Below, piece by piece: positions 45,381 through 55,787 of a stretch of DNA of 64,000 nt; the first letter of the stretch is position 1, and every line of letters begins with the position of its first letter. The notes beneath the pieces are model-generated. The model ran no database searches. It saw only the letters and a list, made by a program, of their open reading frames with translations, and was not told where the DNA came from. Location: assembly GCF_900005765.1 (NCBI RefSeq), contig NC_041690.1, positions 2,294,001 through 2,358,000 on the forward strand. Reading direction: 5' to 3'. Both the position numbers and the translations under genes were made by a program. This DNA comes from Plasmodium relictum (Eukaryota; Apicomplexa; Aconoidasida; Haemosporida; Plasmodiidae).

Positions 45381-47964
45381 CTAATTTTTTAGTAATATGG
45401 AGAACCATCCATTAAATTCTCTTTTTTTGTTGTTTATAATTAAATTATTTTTTAAATTTGTTAAAGAATTCATGATATAAATATTTTTATCATTTGTTTT
45501 ATTTTCATTTAAATAATTAATAACACATTTATCATAAGTATATAACAAACGGAGAAATTCATAAAAATGATTGTTTGTACATTCATTGTTTTTTTTTTTT
45601 TTATTCATAATTTTTTCTAATGAACTAATTTTTTCAGTAATATTATTTAACTTATCATTTATATCTACATTAGAATAAAAAATATCTTTTGCTAAGAAAA
45701 ATGTTTCTTTAACTTTTTCTTCAGCTAAATAATTGTTGTTAAAAGATAGAAGTATCAGAGCATCATTTTTACCCATATTATTATAAATTTTTTCAATATT
45801 TGTGCTTAATTTATTTAAAATTTCATTTGCTTCAACTCTCGTTGGTATTTCATATATTTTCTCATTATCTTCTACCTTAAAATCCTTATTATTGACATTT
45901 CTAATGCACTTGTATATTTTTTCATTACATAAATTTTCATAATCTCTTAACACTAATAAATAATTTTTTATTTTATTTTCATTTTTTATATTTAAAATTA
46001 AATTTTCTACGCATTCATCATCACTTTCGCAAATACAATGAAAACAATTTCGAAGAAAATTCTTTGGAATTCTTTCTTCAATAAATTTATTTTTTGAATC
46101 AAATATGCACATATTTTTTTCAAATTTATATGTTATGTCTTCATCATAAATTATATTATTTTTTATTTCTTCAAAATTGGTTTTATTCATAAAAAAAGAT
46201 AGTGGATGAAAAAAACAATAGAAGTCGTTTGCATCTAATTCACTTATCTAAAAAAAAAAAAAAAAAAAAAAATTTATATTATATACACAAGCACATACAT
46301 ATACATACATATATATGAATATGTATATTAATTAAAAAAATTTTGATAACCTTTTTTAATGCTAAAAACATGCTAATTTTCGCATCATCAATAGAATTAT
46401 GACCATTTTCTCTTTTCATAATAATGTTTAAATACTTTTTTGAAAGTTGAAATAAAGATGGTTTTGAAAAGTAATTAGAATTAGAGTAAATAATAGATGT
46501 ATCAATAACATAAGGATGATTAATTTTTAGGGCATGTAAATCGTTTTCAAGTGAATGGCCAATTAGAATAGATTTATTATTTAAAAACTTTTTTAAATGT
46601 TCTTGTACATCCTTTAATTTTGTTTTCACATTCTCCAATGTGCTTTCATTTATTCCAGAATATAATGTTAAATAATTTGTAATTTTATTGTCAGGAATAA
46701 CATATGAATCATATATAATATTCATATAAGCGTCAACTACAGTTATTTTTGTTAATTCTCTTTGGTTATTGATTGTTTCACACATTTCACAATCTATACT
46801 AAAAATATTATCTAAATCAAATTCTCCAATATAATTTTTATTTTTATTTTCATTTTTATTTTTGTCTTTATTTTCTTTTTGTATTTCATCACCTCCATTT
46901 AAGCATATGTTATTCGTTTCTTTTATTTTAATATCATTTATATCTTTATTTTTTAACTTCTCTATCTCATTCAGCTTATAGCTTATCATCGATCCCAAAT
47001 TCAACATATTTGAATTTTCATTTATTTGATTATTTTCCTTTGTTACAATTTCATCATCTTTCTTATCTAATGAATTTGAATAGTCATTATTTTGACTTGA
47101 TATATCATTATTTTCTTTCAGATAATTTTTATTTCTTTTTGATGCTTTTAAAAGTTTTTCTAGTACTTCAGTATATAACTGTATATGTTCATCAGTAAAT
47201 ATATTTTTTTGTGATGTATCATTTTCTTTTATACTACTATCATTTAAGTCTTTTTTTTCATTATCCTCCATATTTTCGTTACATTTGTCTTCATCTTTTT
47301 GAATAGTGAAATCATTCAAAGAAACAATATTTGTTGAATTCATTGTTTTTGATAAATATTTTTGCATATCGTAAATTTTTTTCTCCCATTTATTATATTC
47401 TATATCATCAAAATTTATATAATTATCTGATTCAGTGGGATACTTATTTATTATCATTTGTTCTTTTGTTAATAAATATTTATCAATGCTAAAATTGTCA
47501 TGGAAATTTAATTTTTTTTTGTTTTTTAAAACAGATACACCTAAAGATTTAAAAATTATATTACTATAATTATTTCTTACACAATTCTCTGTATGAATTC
47601 TTCTAAAATTATTATTTTTTTGTAATTTATTAAATACATTATCTGTTGATATGTCTTTAATGTAAAAATTAGATAAATTAGGAATTATAACAATAATTAA
47701 ATTATTTAAGCATTCGCTATTTTTTATTTCAAATATTTCATTTTTAAAAATGTATTTCCCAATTCTTAAATTAACTATAAAGTTATGTATATCTTTTAAA
47801 TATATATTTCTATGACCGAAAAATGCTACTTCTAATCTTTTACTAACATTTTTTTTTTTAGATTTTTCTAACACCTTTTTTGTTTTAGTTTTTTTTAATT
47901 TTTCTTGATTATTGTATCCTCTTAATTTATTCTTCATTTGTTTTTTTTTTTTAGTTTTCATCAT
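45381..47964 (-). CDS. REX1/REXO5-type RNA exonuclease, two exons
   Basis: 826 residues. Exon 1 is 47964-46351 and exon 2 is 46247-45381, joined in phase 0 by a 103-nt intron with donor GTTATC and acceptor TTTTTAG. DEDDh exonuclease domain about 385-535: Exo I FSIDCEMCET (Asp and Glu near 390), Exo II GHSLENDLHALKI, and Exo III HNSIDDAKISMFLAL with the HxxxxD pattern. Such enzymes trim 3' ends of 5S rRNA, tRNA and other stable RNAs, mostly in the nucleus. The N-terminal 50 residues are very basic (nuclear or nucleolar signal likely). The part after the nuclease, including NNMGKNDALILLSFNN, resembles the C-terminal extension of REX1/NEF-sp rather than the short REX4 form. The Met at 46190 is internal to exon 2, which starts 19 codons earlier. 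Confidence 0.87.
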
Positions 47965-49488
47965 GAAATAAAATACAAATATAATTCTGTTATTATTTTT
48001 TTTTTTTATTTTACCTTTAAAAAGATTTTAATTAAAAAAAAAAAAAAGAAATATTTTTAAACATTTTAAAATTTAAAAAAATAAGTTTATCAAATTTAAC
48101 AAGAATAAAATATAAAGTTATATTTTATATCTAATGTAGAATCATATTCTTTTTTTTTACAAAAATAAATGATTTTTTCAAATATATATTTAAAAATTTT
48201 TTTTTTTTTTTTACAATAGTAACGAAGTATCAAAACAACAAAACATTACATAATTTGAAAAAAATTATAAAAAAAAAAAAAATTAACAGTACAATGAAAA
48301 TAAATGTAAACAAGATAAATAAAAAAATTGAAATAATTAAAAATTAATTGAATTAATATATATCATATAAAAAAAAAAAAAATATAGATAAACATATTAT
48401 ACTTAAAAAAAAAAAAAGATACTAAAATGAAATGAATAAATATATTTTAAAATTATACAAATAAAAAAGTAATATATGGAATAAAAAAAAATATATTTAT
48501 AAGAAACAATGTATTAATGAAATGTTTAAAGATATTAAAAATTAAATGATTAAAATTATTAAGTTAAAAGAATAATACTTAATTTTAAGGAATTGAATTT
48601 AATGAAATACATTTAAAATTTTCATGAACAAAAGTAAATAAATAAATAAATATATATATATATATATGTAAAGCATAATATATTGTTTAAATTCCTAAAT
48701 AATTTAGTAAGTTCCAAAATTAAGATAAATGAAATGTAATGATACTAAAATAAGAAATTGTTATGAGGATTGTTTATAATTGCATGACTAAAATAAACTA
48801 AATAACTTAAAGGAACACATATATAATTAAATAATGAATAAAACTTATGTAAACACATTTTCATTTATAAATGCTGATACTATATCATAGCAGCTTTATT
48901 ATGTTTAAAAGGTCTATAAAAAAATTTACTTTTATTTTTTTAAAAAGGAAATCGTCTTCGCTAAAACATATATGTTTCAATAATAAAATTATTTATAAGA
49001 AATATTTCATATATATTTATAAAATTTTGATAAATAATATTATTAAATATAAAAATACGAAAAACTTCTATTATAATATAGAACTCTTAAGTATAGTTTT
49101 TCAAAAATGTTTTTTTTTTCATTTTTATAAATAAAAATAAAAAGTGTAATTATCTATTCTAATTGTTATTTAAATAATTTGATAAAACAATAAGAACATA
49201 TTTTTTTCTCTTTTTTTTCAAAAATTTTAGGATAATTTTAATAAAATTTACATATAATTTATATTTGTAATTTAAATATGTAAAATAATATATAATTTTT
49301 AATTTAACTAAAAAAAAAAAGTCTACCGAATAAATTAATAAATAATAAGTAATCTAAATAAAATATAAAAGATAATTATTGGAAATAACAGAATAAAATA
49401 TATTGTAACAAAGAAGAATATAATAGGGAATTATAAGACAAAATAAAAAGATGTATAAAAAAAAAATATTTCAAAAAAAAAAAAAATT
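47965..49488. other. intergenic region between DXS and the REX1-like gene
   Basis: Both flanking genes are on the minus strand, so this holds the REX1-like promoter and the DXS 3' flank. A + strand reading frame of 87 codons at 48871-49134 has somewhat coding-like composition but no recognised homologue; see findings. Confidence 0.5.
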
Positions 49489-52400
49489 TTATGTTAAATT
49501 ATCTTTTAGATAACTTTTTATTCTCTTTGCAAGATTATATTTATCTATTTTAAGAGCTATTTGCTGATCTTTATGAGAAGCACACTCGATTGGTTCATTT
49601 GGCAAATAAATATTATGAACAAATAAATTATATTTATTTATATAATTATTTCCTACTAAATAATTATTAAAATGTGTAGAAAATCCTCCTATAACATTGT
49701 CTTCATATGTAATAAGGCAGTGATGTTTATTTTCTTTAACTACATAATCTATTATATTTTTATCTAAAGGATTCAAAAAAATCATATCAACAATTGAAAA
49801 AGAAAACAATTTTAAAAAATTCTTATCTTTTTCAATTTCTTTCAATGCATTAACAACATTATATAGCATACTTCCCATATTAAAAATGATAACTTTCTTT
49901 TTTTTTGTGTTATTGTAATTATGATAACTCATTTTAATAATTCTTGCTTTTCCTATAAAATTACTTATGTCATCATCTTCTTCTTTTTGAACATCTATAT
50001 TTAAAAATTTTGTTAAATAATTGTTATTTAAAGTATTTAATTTAGGCAAACGAATAAACATAGAACAATCATTATTTAAGTAGGAAAATTTCAAAGTTTT
50101 TTTTAAATCAACACTATTGCTTGGGGATATAATATAAGCATTTTTTAATGCTCCTAAATATGTTAAATCATAAATTCCTTGATGTGTTGCTCCATCTTCT
50201 CCTACTAATCCACTTCTACCTAATACTACTTTTAATGGTATTTTTTGTAAATTAATATCATGTATTATTTGATCATATGCTCTTTGTAAAAATGTAGAAT
50301 ATATACATAAATAAATTTTTAACTTTTTATTCATAGCCATTGCTGCTGAAAATGTTGCTGCATGTTGTTCAGATATTCCAACATCATAAACATTTTTTGG
50401 ATAAACTTGTCCTATTTTAACTAGACCTGAACCACCTAACATGGCAGGAGAAATAAAAATAATATTTTGATCTTTTTTAAGATATTTTAACATTTCTTCT
50501 GTATATATATCAGTGAAGGTTCTTTTATCAAACATTTCTTCATATTCTATATCATCATATTCAATGTTATCTTCTTTTATCACTTCATTATTCATTTCTC
50601 CAAGTAATTTTTCTTTTTCTTTATAACATGTTTCATAATTTTTTTTAATATCCTCATTCTTTTCTTCTGTATTACAGGTTTTAGTATTTCTCATCATGTA
50701 ATTTTCTTTATTATTATCACTTAAAAGATTCAAATCAAAAGAAAAAATTTCATTTTTCTTTACAAAATGCATTTTGCTAATTGGACTTTTTAAATCAATA
50801 AATTTATTAGACTTTCTAGTATGCACATGTAATATCGTAGACTTTTTAATTTTTTTTTTTTTTATATCATTTAGTACTTTATATACTTCATTTATGTTAT
50901 TTCCATCAATTAATCCAATATAATCGTAATTTAAATTTTCAAAAATATTATTTTCTTTTATATTCGACGAATTATCTTTATTTTTTATTTTATTTGTAAC
51001 AAAACTATGTAAATGGTCAGAAATGGAACCAATGGGTCTTACTCCAGATATACTTAATGTATTTGTAGGTAATGAAACTTCTCCATTATCATTATATATA
51101 ATTAAAACTTTAGAATTTAAAAAAGAGATATAATTTAACGCTTCTAGTGCCATACCTCCTGTTAGGCCACCATCACCAATGGCAGCAATATGAAATTTAT
51201 TTAAATCATCAGAATTGTTTCTTCTCAAATCCATTTCACATAACATATTTGTCATATTGCAATTATCACCATTATTATGTAACTTTTTTTCAAATGATAC
51301 ACTCGTTGCTCCATCATTGTGATTTTCTTCTTTTTTTTTTTTTTGTTTTTCTTTATCATTTACTTGCCAATCCGATTCATAAAATCCTTGTATTGCACTT
51401 AAAGAAGTGGAACTGTGACCAGCTCCAAATTTGTCATATACACTTTCAAAAATACTTAAGTAGCCACTTATTCCATTTTTTTTTCTTAATGAAGAAAATA
51501 AAAATTTTCTTCCTGTTAAAATTTTATGTATATATGATTGATGCCCTATGTCATATACAACATCATCAACAGGTTGATTAAAAATATATAATAATAATAA
51601 CTGTATTTCTAATAAGCCTAGAGAGGATGAAAAATGACCTCCAGTTATATTTATTACGAAAAACAAAAATATCTTTAATTCATGAGCTAATAAAGGCAAA
51701 TATTTTCCTTTTAGCTTTTTTAAATCGGATGGATTATTAATTAACTTTAATAAAGGCAAGTAATTTAATATTTTTTTTATTCTTAATATATTTTCTTTAC
51801 TATAATATTTTTTATCAATATTATTTATAAAAACACCATTATTCTTAAATTCTTCTTCAAGAATTTTTTCAAATTCTGTATCATCATATTTATCCATATC
51901 GAATATTACACTTTTTTTAACGTCTTCTGAAAAATATATTTTTTCATAATTTTCTGGGATTTTTTTTTCTACATATAGTTTTATAATTTCATTATACACT
52001 TCCTTATCATAAATGTCTTTATACTCTTCAACATTTAAAAAACTATTAATTTGATCAATATATAAGTCAATATTTTTCTTTTCATCATTTAATTCTTCTT
52101 CATGTTTTAACTTAAAAAGACTATTAATATTTTTCTCATTGTTGCATGCTATACATGAATCCTCTTTATTTTCCCTCAGTAAATTTTGTGAATTATACAA
52201 GGATTCTTTTCTTTTATTAAAAAGTTTAGAATAATATTTTTTATAACTTTTATGAAAGAATAATTCTTTTTTATTGCATAAAAGTTCACTCTTTTTAAAA
52301 ATATATTTCTTCAAGTATTTGAAATTAAAGTAATTTATGAATAAAAAATTTAAATGATTTACACATTTTGTCTTTTCCATTATATTATTATATTTATTAT

Positions 52401-52734
52401 ATACTTTATTACCACCTTTATTAGGAGAATAGCTAAAATCATTACTCATTTTACTATCATAATGTGCCCAATTATTGTAAAATTTATTAATATTATTGCT
52501 CCTATTTTTATTCCATTTATAATGAATATTATAATTTAATGAATTAGAAAAACTATTAAAATTATGATTAAAGTTACTTAGATAACTTTTTTTTATTAAC
52601 TTACCTAATTTTTTTAGATAAATTCTGTTTTTATTTGCTTTATATTTGTTATTTACTCCATTAGAATTAATAATAGTTAAAACTAATAAATGTAGAAGTA
52701 TTAAAAACAGGGGACTTATAAGAACATTTATCAT
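49489..52734 (-). CDS. DXS: 1-deoxy-D-xylulose-5-phosphate synthase (apicoplast)
   Basis: First enzyme of the non-mevalonate isoprenoid pathway: condenses pyruvate and glyceraldehyde 3-phosphate using thiamine diphosphate, in the apicoplast. 1081 residues, one exon; bacterial enzymes have about 620. The excess is an N-terminal targeting region plus Lys/Asn/Glu-rich insertions. The N-terminus is a hydrophobic signal segment (LFLILLHLLVLTIINSNG) followed by a basic, Asn-rich transit-peptide-like stretch, as expected for apicoplast import. Core motifs: ITGGHFSSSLG, YDIGHQSYIHKILTGR, FGAGHSSTSLSAIQGF, the cofactor motif AAIGDGGLTGGMALEALNY (about 514-532), the catalytic Glu block DVGISEQHAATFSAAMA (about 780-796), and GRSGLVGEDGATHQGIYDL. 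All active-site blocks look intact. I remember P. falciparum DXS as PF3D7_1337200. Confidence 0.97.
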   Translation of the reverse strand: MINVLISPLFLILLHLLVLTIINSNGVNNKYKANKNRIYLKKLGKLIKKSYLSNFNHNFNSFSNSLNYNIHYKWNKNRSNNINKFYNNWAHYDSKMSNDFSYSPNKGGNKVYNKYNNIMEKTKCVNHLNFLFINYFNFKYLKKYIFKKSELLCNKKELFFHKSYKKYYSKLFNKRKESLYNSQNLLRENKEDSCIACNNEKNINSLFKLKHEEELNDEKKNIDLYIDQINSFLNVEEYKDIYDKEVYNEIIKLYVEKKIPENYEKIYFSEDVKKSVIFDMDKYDDTEFEKILEEEFKNNGVFINNIDKKYYSKENILRIKKILNYLPLLKLINNPSDLKKLKGKYLPLLAHELKIFLFFVINITGGHFSSSLGLLEIQLLLLYIFNQPVDDVVYDIGHQSYIHKILTGRKFLFSSLRKKNGISGYLSIFESVYDKFGAGHSSTSLSAIQGFYESDWQVNDKEKQKKKKEENHNDGATSVSFEKKLHNNGDNCNMTNMLCEMDLRRNNSDDLNKFHIAAIGDGGLTGGMALEALNYISFLNSKVLIIYNDNGEVSLPTNTLSISGVRPIGSISDHLHSFVTNKIKNKDNSSNIKENNIFENLNYDYIGLIDGNNINEVYKVLNDIKKKKIKKSTILHVHTRKSNKFIDLKSPISKMHFVKKNEIFSFDLNLLSDNNKENYMMRNTKTCNTEEKNEDIKKNYETCYKEKEKLLGEMNNEVIKEDNIEYDDIEYEEMFDKRTFTDIYTEEMLKYLKKDQNIIFISPAMLGGSGLVKIGQVYPKNVYDVGISEQHAATFSAAMAMNKKLKIYLCIYSTFLQRAYDQIIHDINLQKIPLKVVLGRSGLVGEDGATHQGIYDLTYLGALKNAYIISPSNSVDLKKTLKFSYLNNDCSMFIRLPKLNTLNNNYLTKFLNIDVQKEEDDDISNFIGKARIIKMSYHNYNNTKKKKVIIFNMGSMLYNVVNALKEIEKDKNFLKLFSFSIVDMIFLNPLDKNIIDYVVKENKHHCLITYEDNVIGGFSTHFNNYLVGNNYINKYNLFVHNIYLPNEPIECASHKDQQIALKIDKYNLAKRIKSYLKDNLT

Positions 52735-53446
52735 TATATTAAATATATTTCAAATTATCTCTTATCACAAATTATCTTCAAAAATAAAACCTTAATCAAT
52801 ATATATGTAATTTTTTAAAAATATTTTAAATCTTTAAAAAATATACATATATATATATTTTAAACAAAATTGAGAATTCTTTAATTTATACATTTTTTTA
52901 TTCATAATTGAATAAAGATATGAAATGAATTTAATTTCTAGTTTAATACATATTTTTATTTGGAAGATATTTTTTTTCAAAAGTTACATATTTTAAATAA
53001 AAAAAAAAAATTCAGTTTTTTTTTTTAAATCGTAAAAATATATTTTTCAAACTATTTTTTAATCCAACTTTCTTTAAAAATTACAAAAAAAATTTATTTT
53101 TTCAATGTCATTGAAACAACTATGCTTTAAGGCTATATTATAAAAAAAAAAAAAATAATAATAAAATTATGATATGTAAGGTAAAATATGCTTATTGAAA
53201 AAATAACAAAAAATTTCAATATTTTAAAAATAATTACGTGTAAAATGAATAAGACTCATTCTCATAATAAAAAATAATTGTATATATGAATAAAAATGTA
53301 TAGATAAAAGTCTTTATAATTTAAAAAAAATCAGAATACAATAAAAAAAAAAAAAAAAAACATAATAAATAAAACACATAAAATATATTTATATAAATTA
53401 TGTACAAAGATAGTTTAACACATTTGATAAAAATTATAAATCTCAG
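52735..53446. other. intergenic region between the CDK-like gene and DXS
   Basis: DXS promoter and 3' flank of the CDK-like gene. A/T runs only. I found no further kinase exon here; see findings on the kinase C-terminus. Confidence 0.55.
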
Positions 53447-54925
53447 TTATAAATACAAACCTTCTTTTGATGATATCCTGTAAATAGGGTCATAAATTAA
53501 CATTTTTGAGATTAAATCAACTGTAGATTCTTCAGGAATTGTACTCTTTAATATATTTTTCTACCAAAACAATAAAAATGTAAAAATATTTAAATTATAA
53601 AATAAAAAATATATTTTTTTAATAATTTTTAGTATACTTCAAAATATGGAAACATATTAAACCTATTTACATCTTCTGGTGATATTTTACTTTTATCTCC
53701 AAGAGTTAAATAAATTAATTCAAGCTGAGAATTAATATATATACATATTAATATATATATTTAGAATATTATAATAAGAATTTCGTATGTTTTGAGTTTA
53801 CTTGAGAATAATCATTCTTTCCTGGAAATAGGGGTCTTTAAATAAAAATAATTAAATTTTATATGAAAATAAAAATAAAAAATTATATATGTACAATTAT
53901 AGTGTAATATACTAAAATGAATAAAACAATAAATAATTCTTTTTTTTTTTTCTATTCTTTTTTTTTCTTTATAATTCTTTTATTTTTTAAGATTGATAAC
54001 CTTCCTGTTATTAATTCAACAAATAGACAACCTAAACTCCAAATGTCTACTTTCTGATCATAATTTTTTGATTTTAATAAATTTTCAGGAGCTCTGTACC
54101 AAAGAGTTACAACTGTTGGTGTCATGTGATTATTTTTTTCAACAGACATACCTAAATCACCTAGTTTAATTACTCCATTGGAATTTATAAAAATATTCTC
54201 TGGTTTTATATCTCTATGTATATAATTATTAGAATGCAAATAACTTATAGCTAATAGCAATTCAAATATTATATACTTTATTTCTTTTATATTCAAATTA
54301 TATTTCTTTGTATAATTCAATAAATCGATGTCACAATATTCGAATGTCTTTTTCAAACAAAAAAAAATAAATAAATTACTATAAAATTGCATATAAATAC
54401 TTATTTTTATTTGTGTATTAAGTTATTTATAAAAAGACATATATATATGTATTTTTTATTTATTTTTTACTAAATATAAACAAGAATTCTCTAAATTTTC
54501 TCCCTTCAATTTTTCTTCTATGTCCTTTCCATAGAAAACATATTTTAAATCTAAATGTAAAAAAAATAATTTTAAAAAATTATATAACATTTATTAGAAT
54601 TATATAATTTTCACTTTTTTTCAACATTCCTTTGTATACTAATTATATTTTTATGCTTTATTTTTTGAAGTATTGTTAACTCCCTTAGAATACTTTTGCT
54701 TATTCCATAGTTTTCATCACATAAGTTCTTTATTTTTTTTATTGCTACGTAGCTATTTTCCTTTTTATCTAATGCTTTATATACTATTCCTATATATTTT
54801 ATTAAAATATATATATATATATATTATGTTTTGTAATAAATAAAGAAGTAAAGAAAATTTTAACCATATGTGCCTTTTCCTATTATATATAAAAAATCAA
54901 AATTTGAGATATCGTTTGTATTCAT
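53447..54925 (-). CDS. CDK10/11-like CMGC protein kinase, seven exons
   Basis: 290 residues. Exons 54925-54865, 54789-54640, 54550-54471, 54347-54001, 53835-53802, 53724-53638 and 53560-53447; all phases agree. Kinase features in order: GKGTYGIVYKA, NSYVAIKKIK, a PSTAIRE-position helix NYGISKSILRELTIL, HKNIINL, hinge LYLTFEYCDIDLLNY, HRDIKPENIF, GDLGMS (DLG for DFG), [44 protein letters not shown], and the end ISKMLIYDPIYRISSKE. The TP-VVT-WYRAPE activation segment is most like CDK10/CDK11. The C-terminus is short (GLYL then stop), just after the last lobe helix. P. falciparum has a CMGC kinase at this place (PF3D7_1337100, from memory). Substrates are unknown. The intron between exons 1 and 2 splits the glycine-rich loop. 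Confidence 0.87.
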
Positions 54926-55787
54926 TTTAGGATCATAAAATTTGATTTATTTTAAAAACAATTAAATCACTTTCATTTGTTTAATATATTATATCTGACA
55001 TATCACAAATGCAAAAATAAAATTTTATGATTCAATTCATATCATTAGAACATTTCAACTTAATTTATATATATGTTATTCAATTTAAATTCACAGAAAG
55101 ATATTATTTTAAATTGTGTAAATGTTAAATAACTCAGATAATTTTTAAAAAAAAATTTAGCCTAATTTATAACTGCATTAATTTCATTTAGCTTATGTTG
55201 TTAAAAAATTTCAATTATTAATTATATTAAAAGAGAATTCTTTTTTTTTTCCTGCTAAATATAACAAAAAATGAAAATTAAGGAATAAACAAAAAATCAA
55301 AGTAAAATTGTTAAGGTATTGTAACCTAATAATGAATTAGGAAACTATATATTAAAAAATTCCTGAGAATTTGAGAATTTTTGTAATAATAAGAAGTGAA
55401 GAAGAATTTATAAAAATAAAAACTCTTTTTCTTTAAAGAACTTTTAAAAGATATTTTTAAATAACTTTAACATAATTTTCCAAGTATTAAAAATTTTTAA
55501 ATATAGATATTTTGAAAAGAATAAAAAAAAAAAAAAAAAAAATAGTATATATTTTACAAGCATGAAAAAGAAATATTAACAAAATTTAATGTTATAAAAA
55601 AAAAAAATTAAAAAAAAAAAAAGTTAAAATATCATTTAATTTAAAAATTAATACAAATACTTTAAAATATAACATTTTTACGTATTAAACCAATTATTTT
55701 ATTCAATTTACAAGGAACATTTATTAAATACTTATGTTAATGTATATAAATGTAATGTTTCATAAGGATACATAAATATATAAAAGT
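54926..55787. other. divergent promoter region, CDK-like gene and MIP
   Basis: 862 nt between two divergently transcribed genes. Poly(A) runs lie at 55527-55545 and 55595-55625. No coding signal. Confidence 0.6.

Noticed and set aside
45381-46190. Separate 269-residue gene starting at 46190
   Set aside because: The frame is open upstream to an acceptor at 46248-46249 and joins the exonuclease exon in phase 0.
51147-51581. 144-codon + strand frame inside DXS
   Set aside because: It is antisense to the conserved cofactor-binding part of DXS, is His/Leu/Phe-rich and has no family signature.
53952-54392. Truncated kinase gene of 146 residues
   Set aside because: It is exon 4 of a seven-exon kinase; flanking exons supply the glycine loop and the C-lobe.
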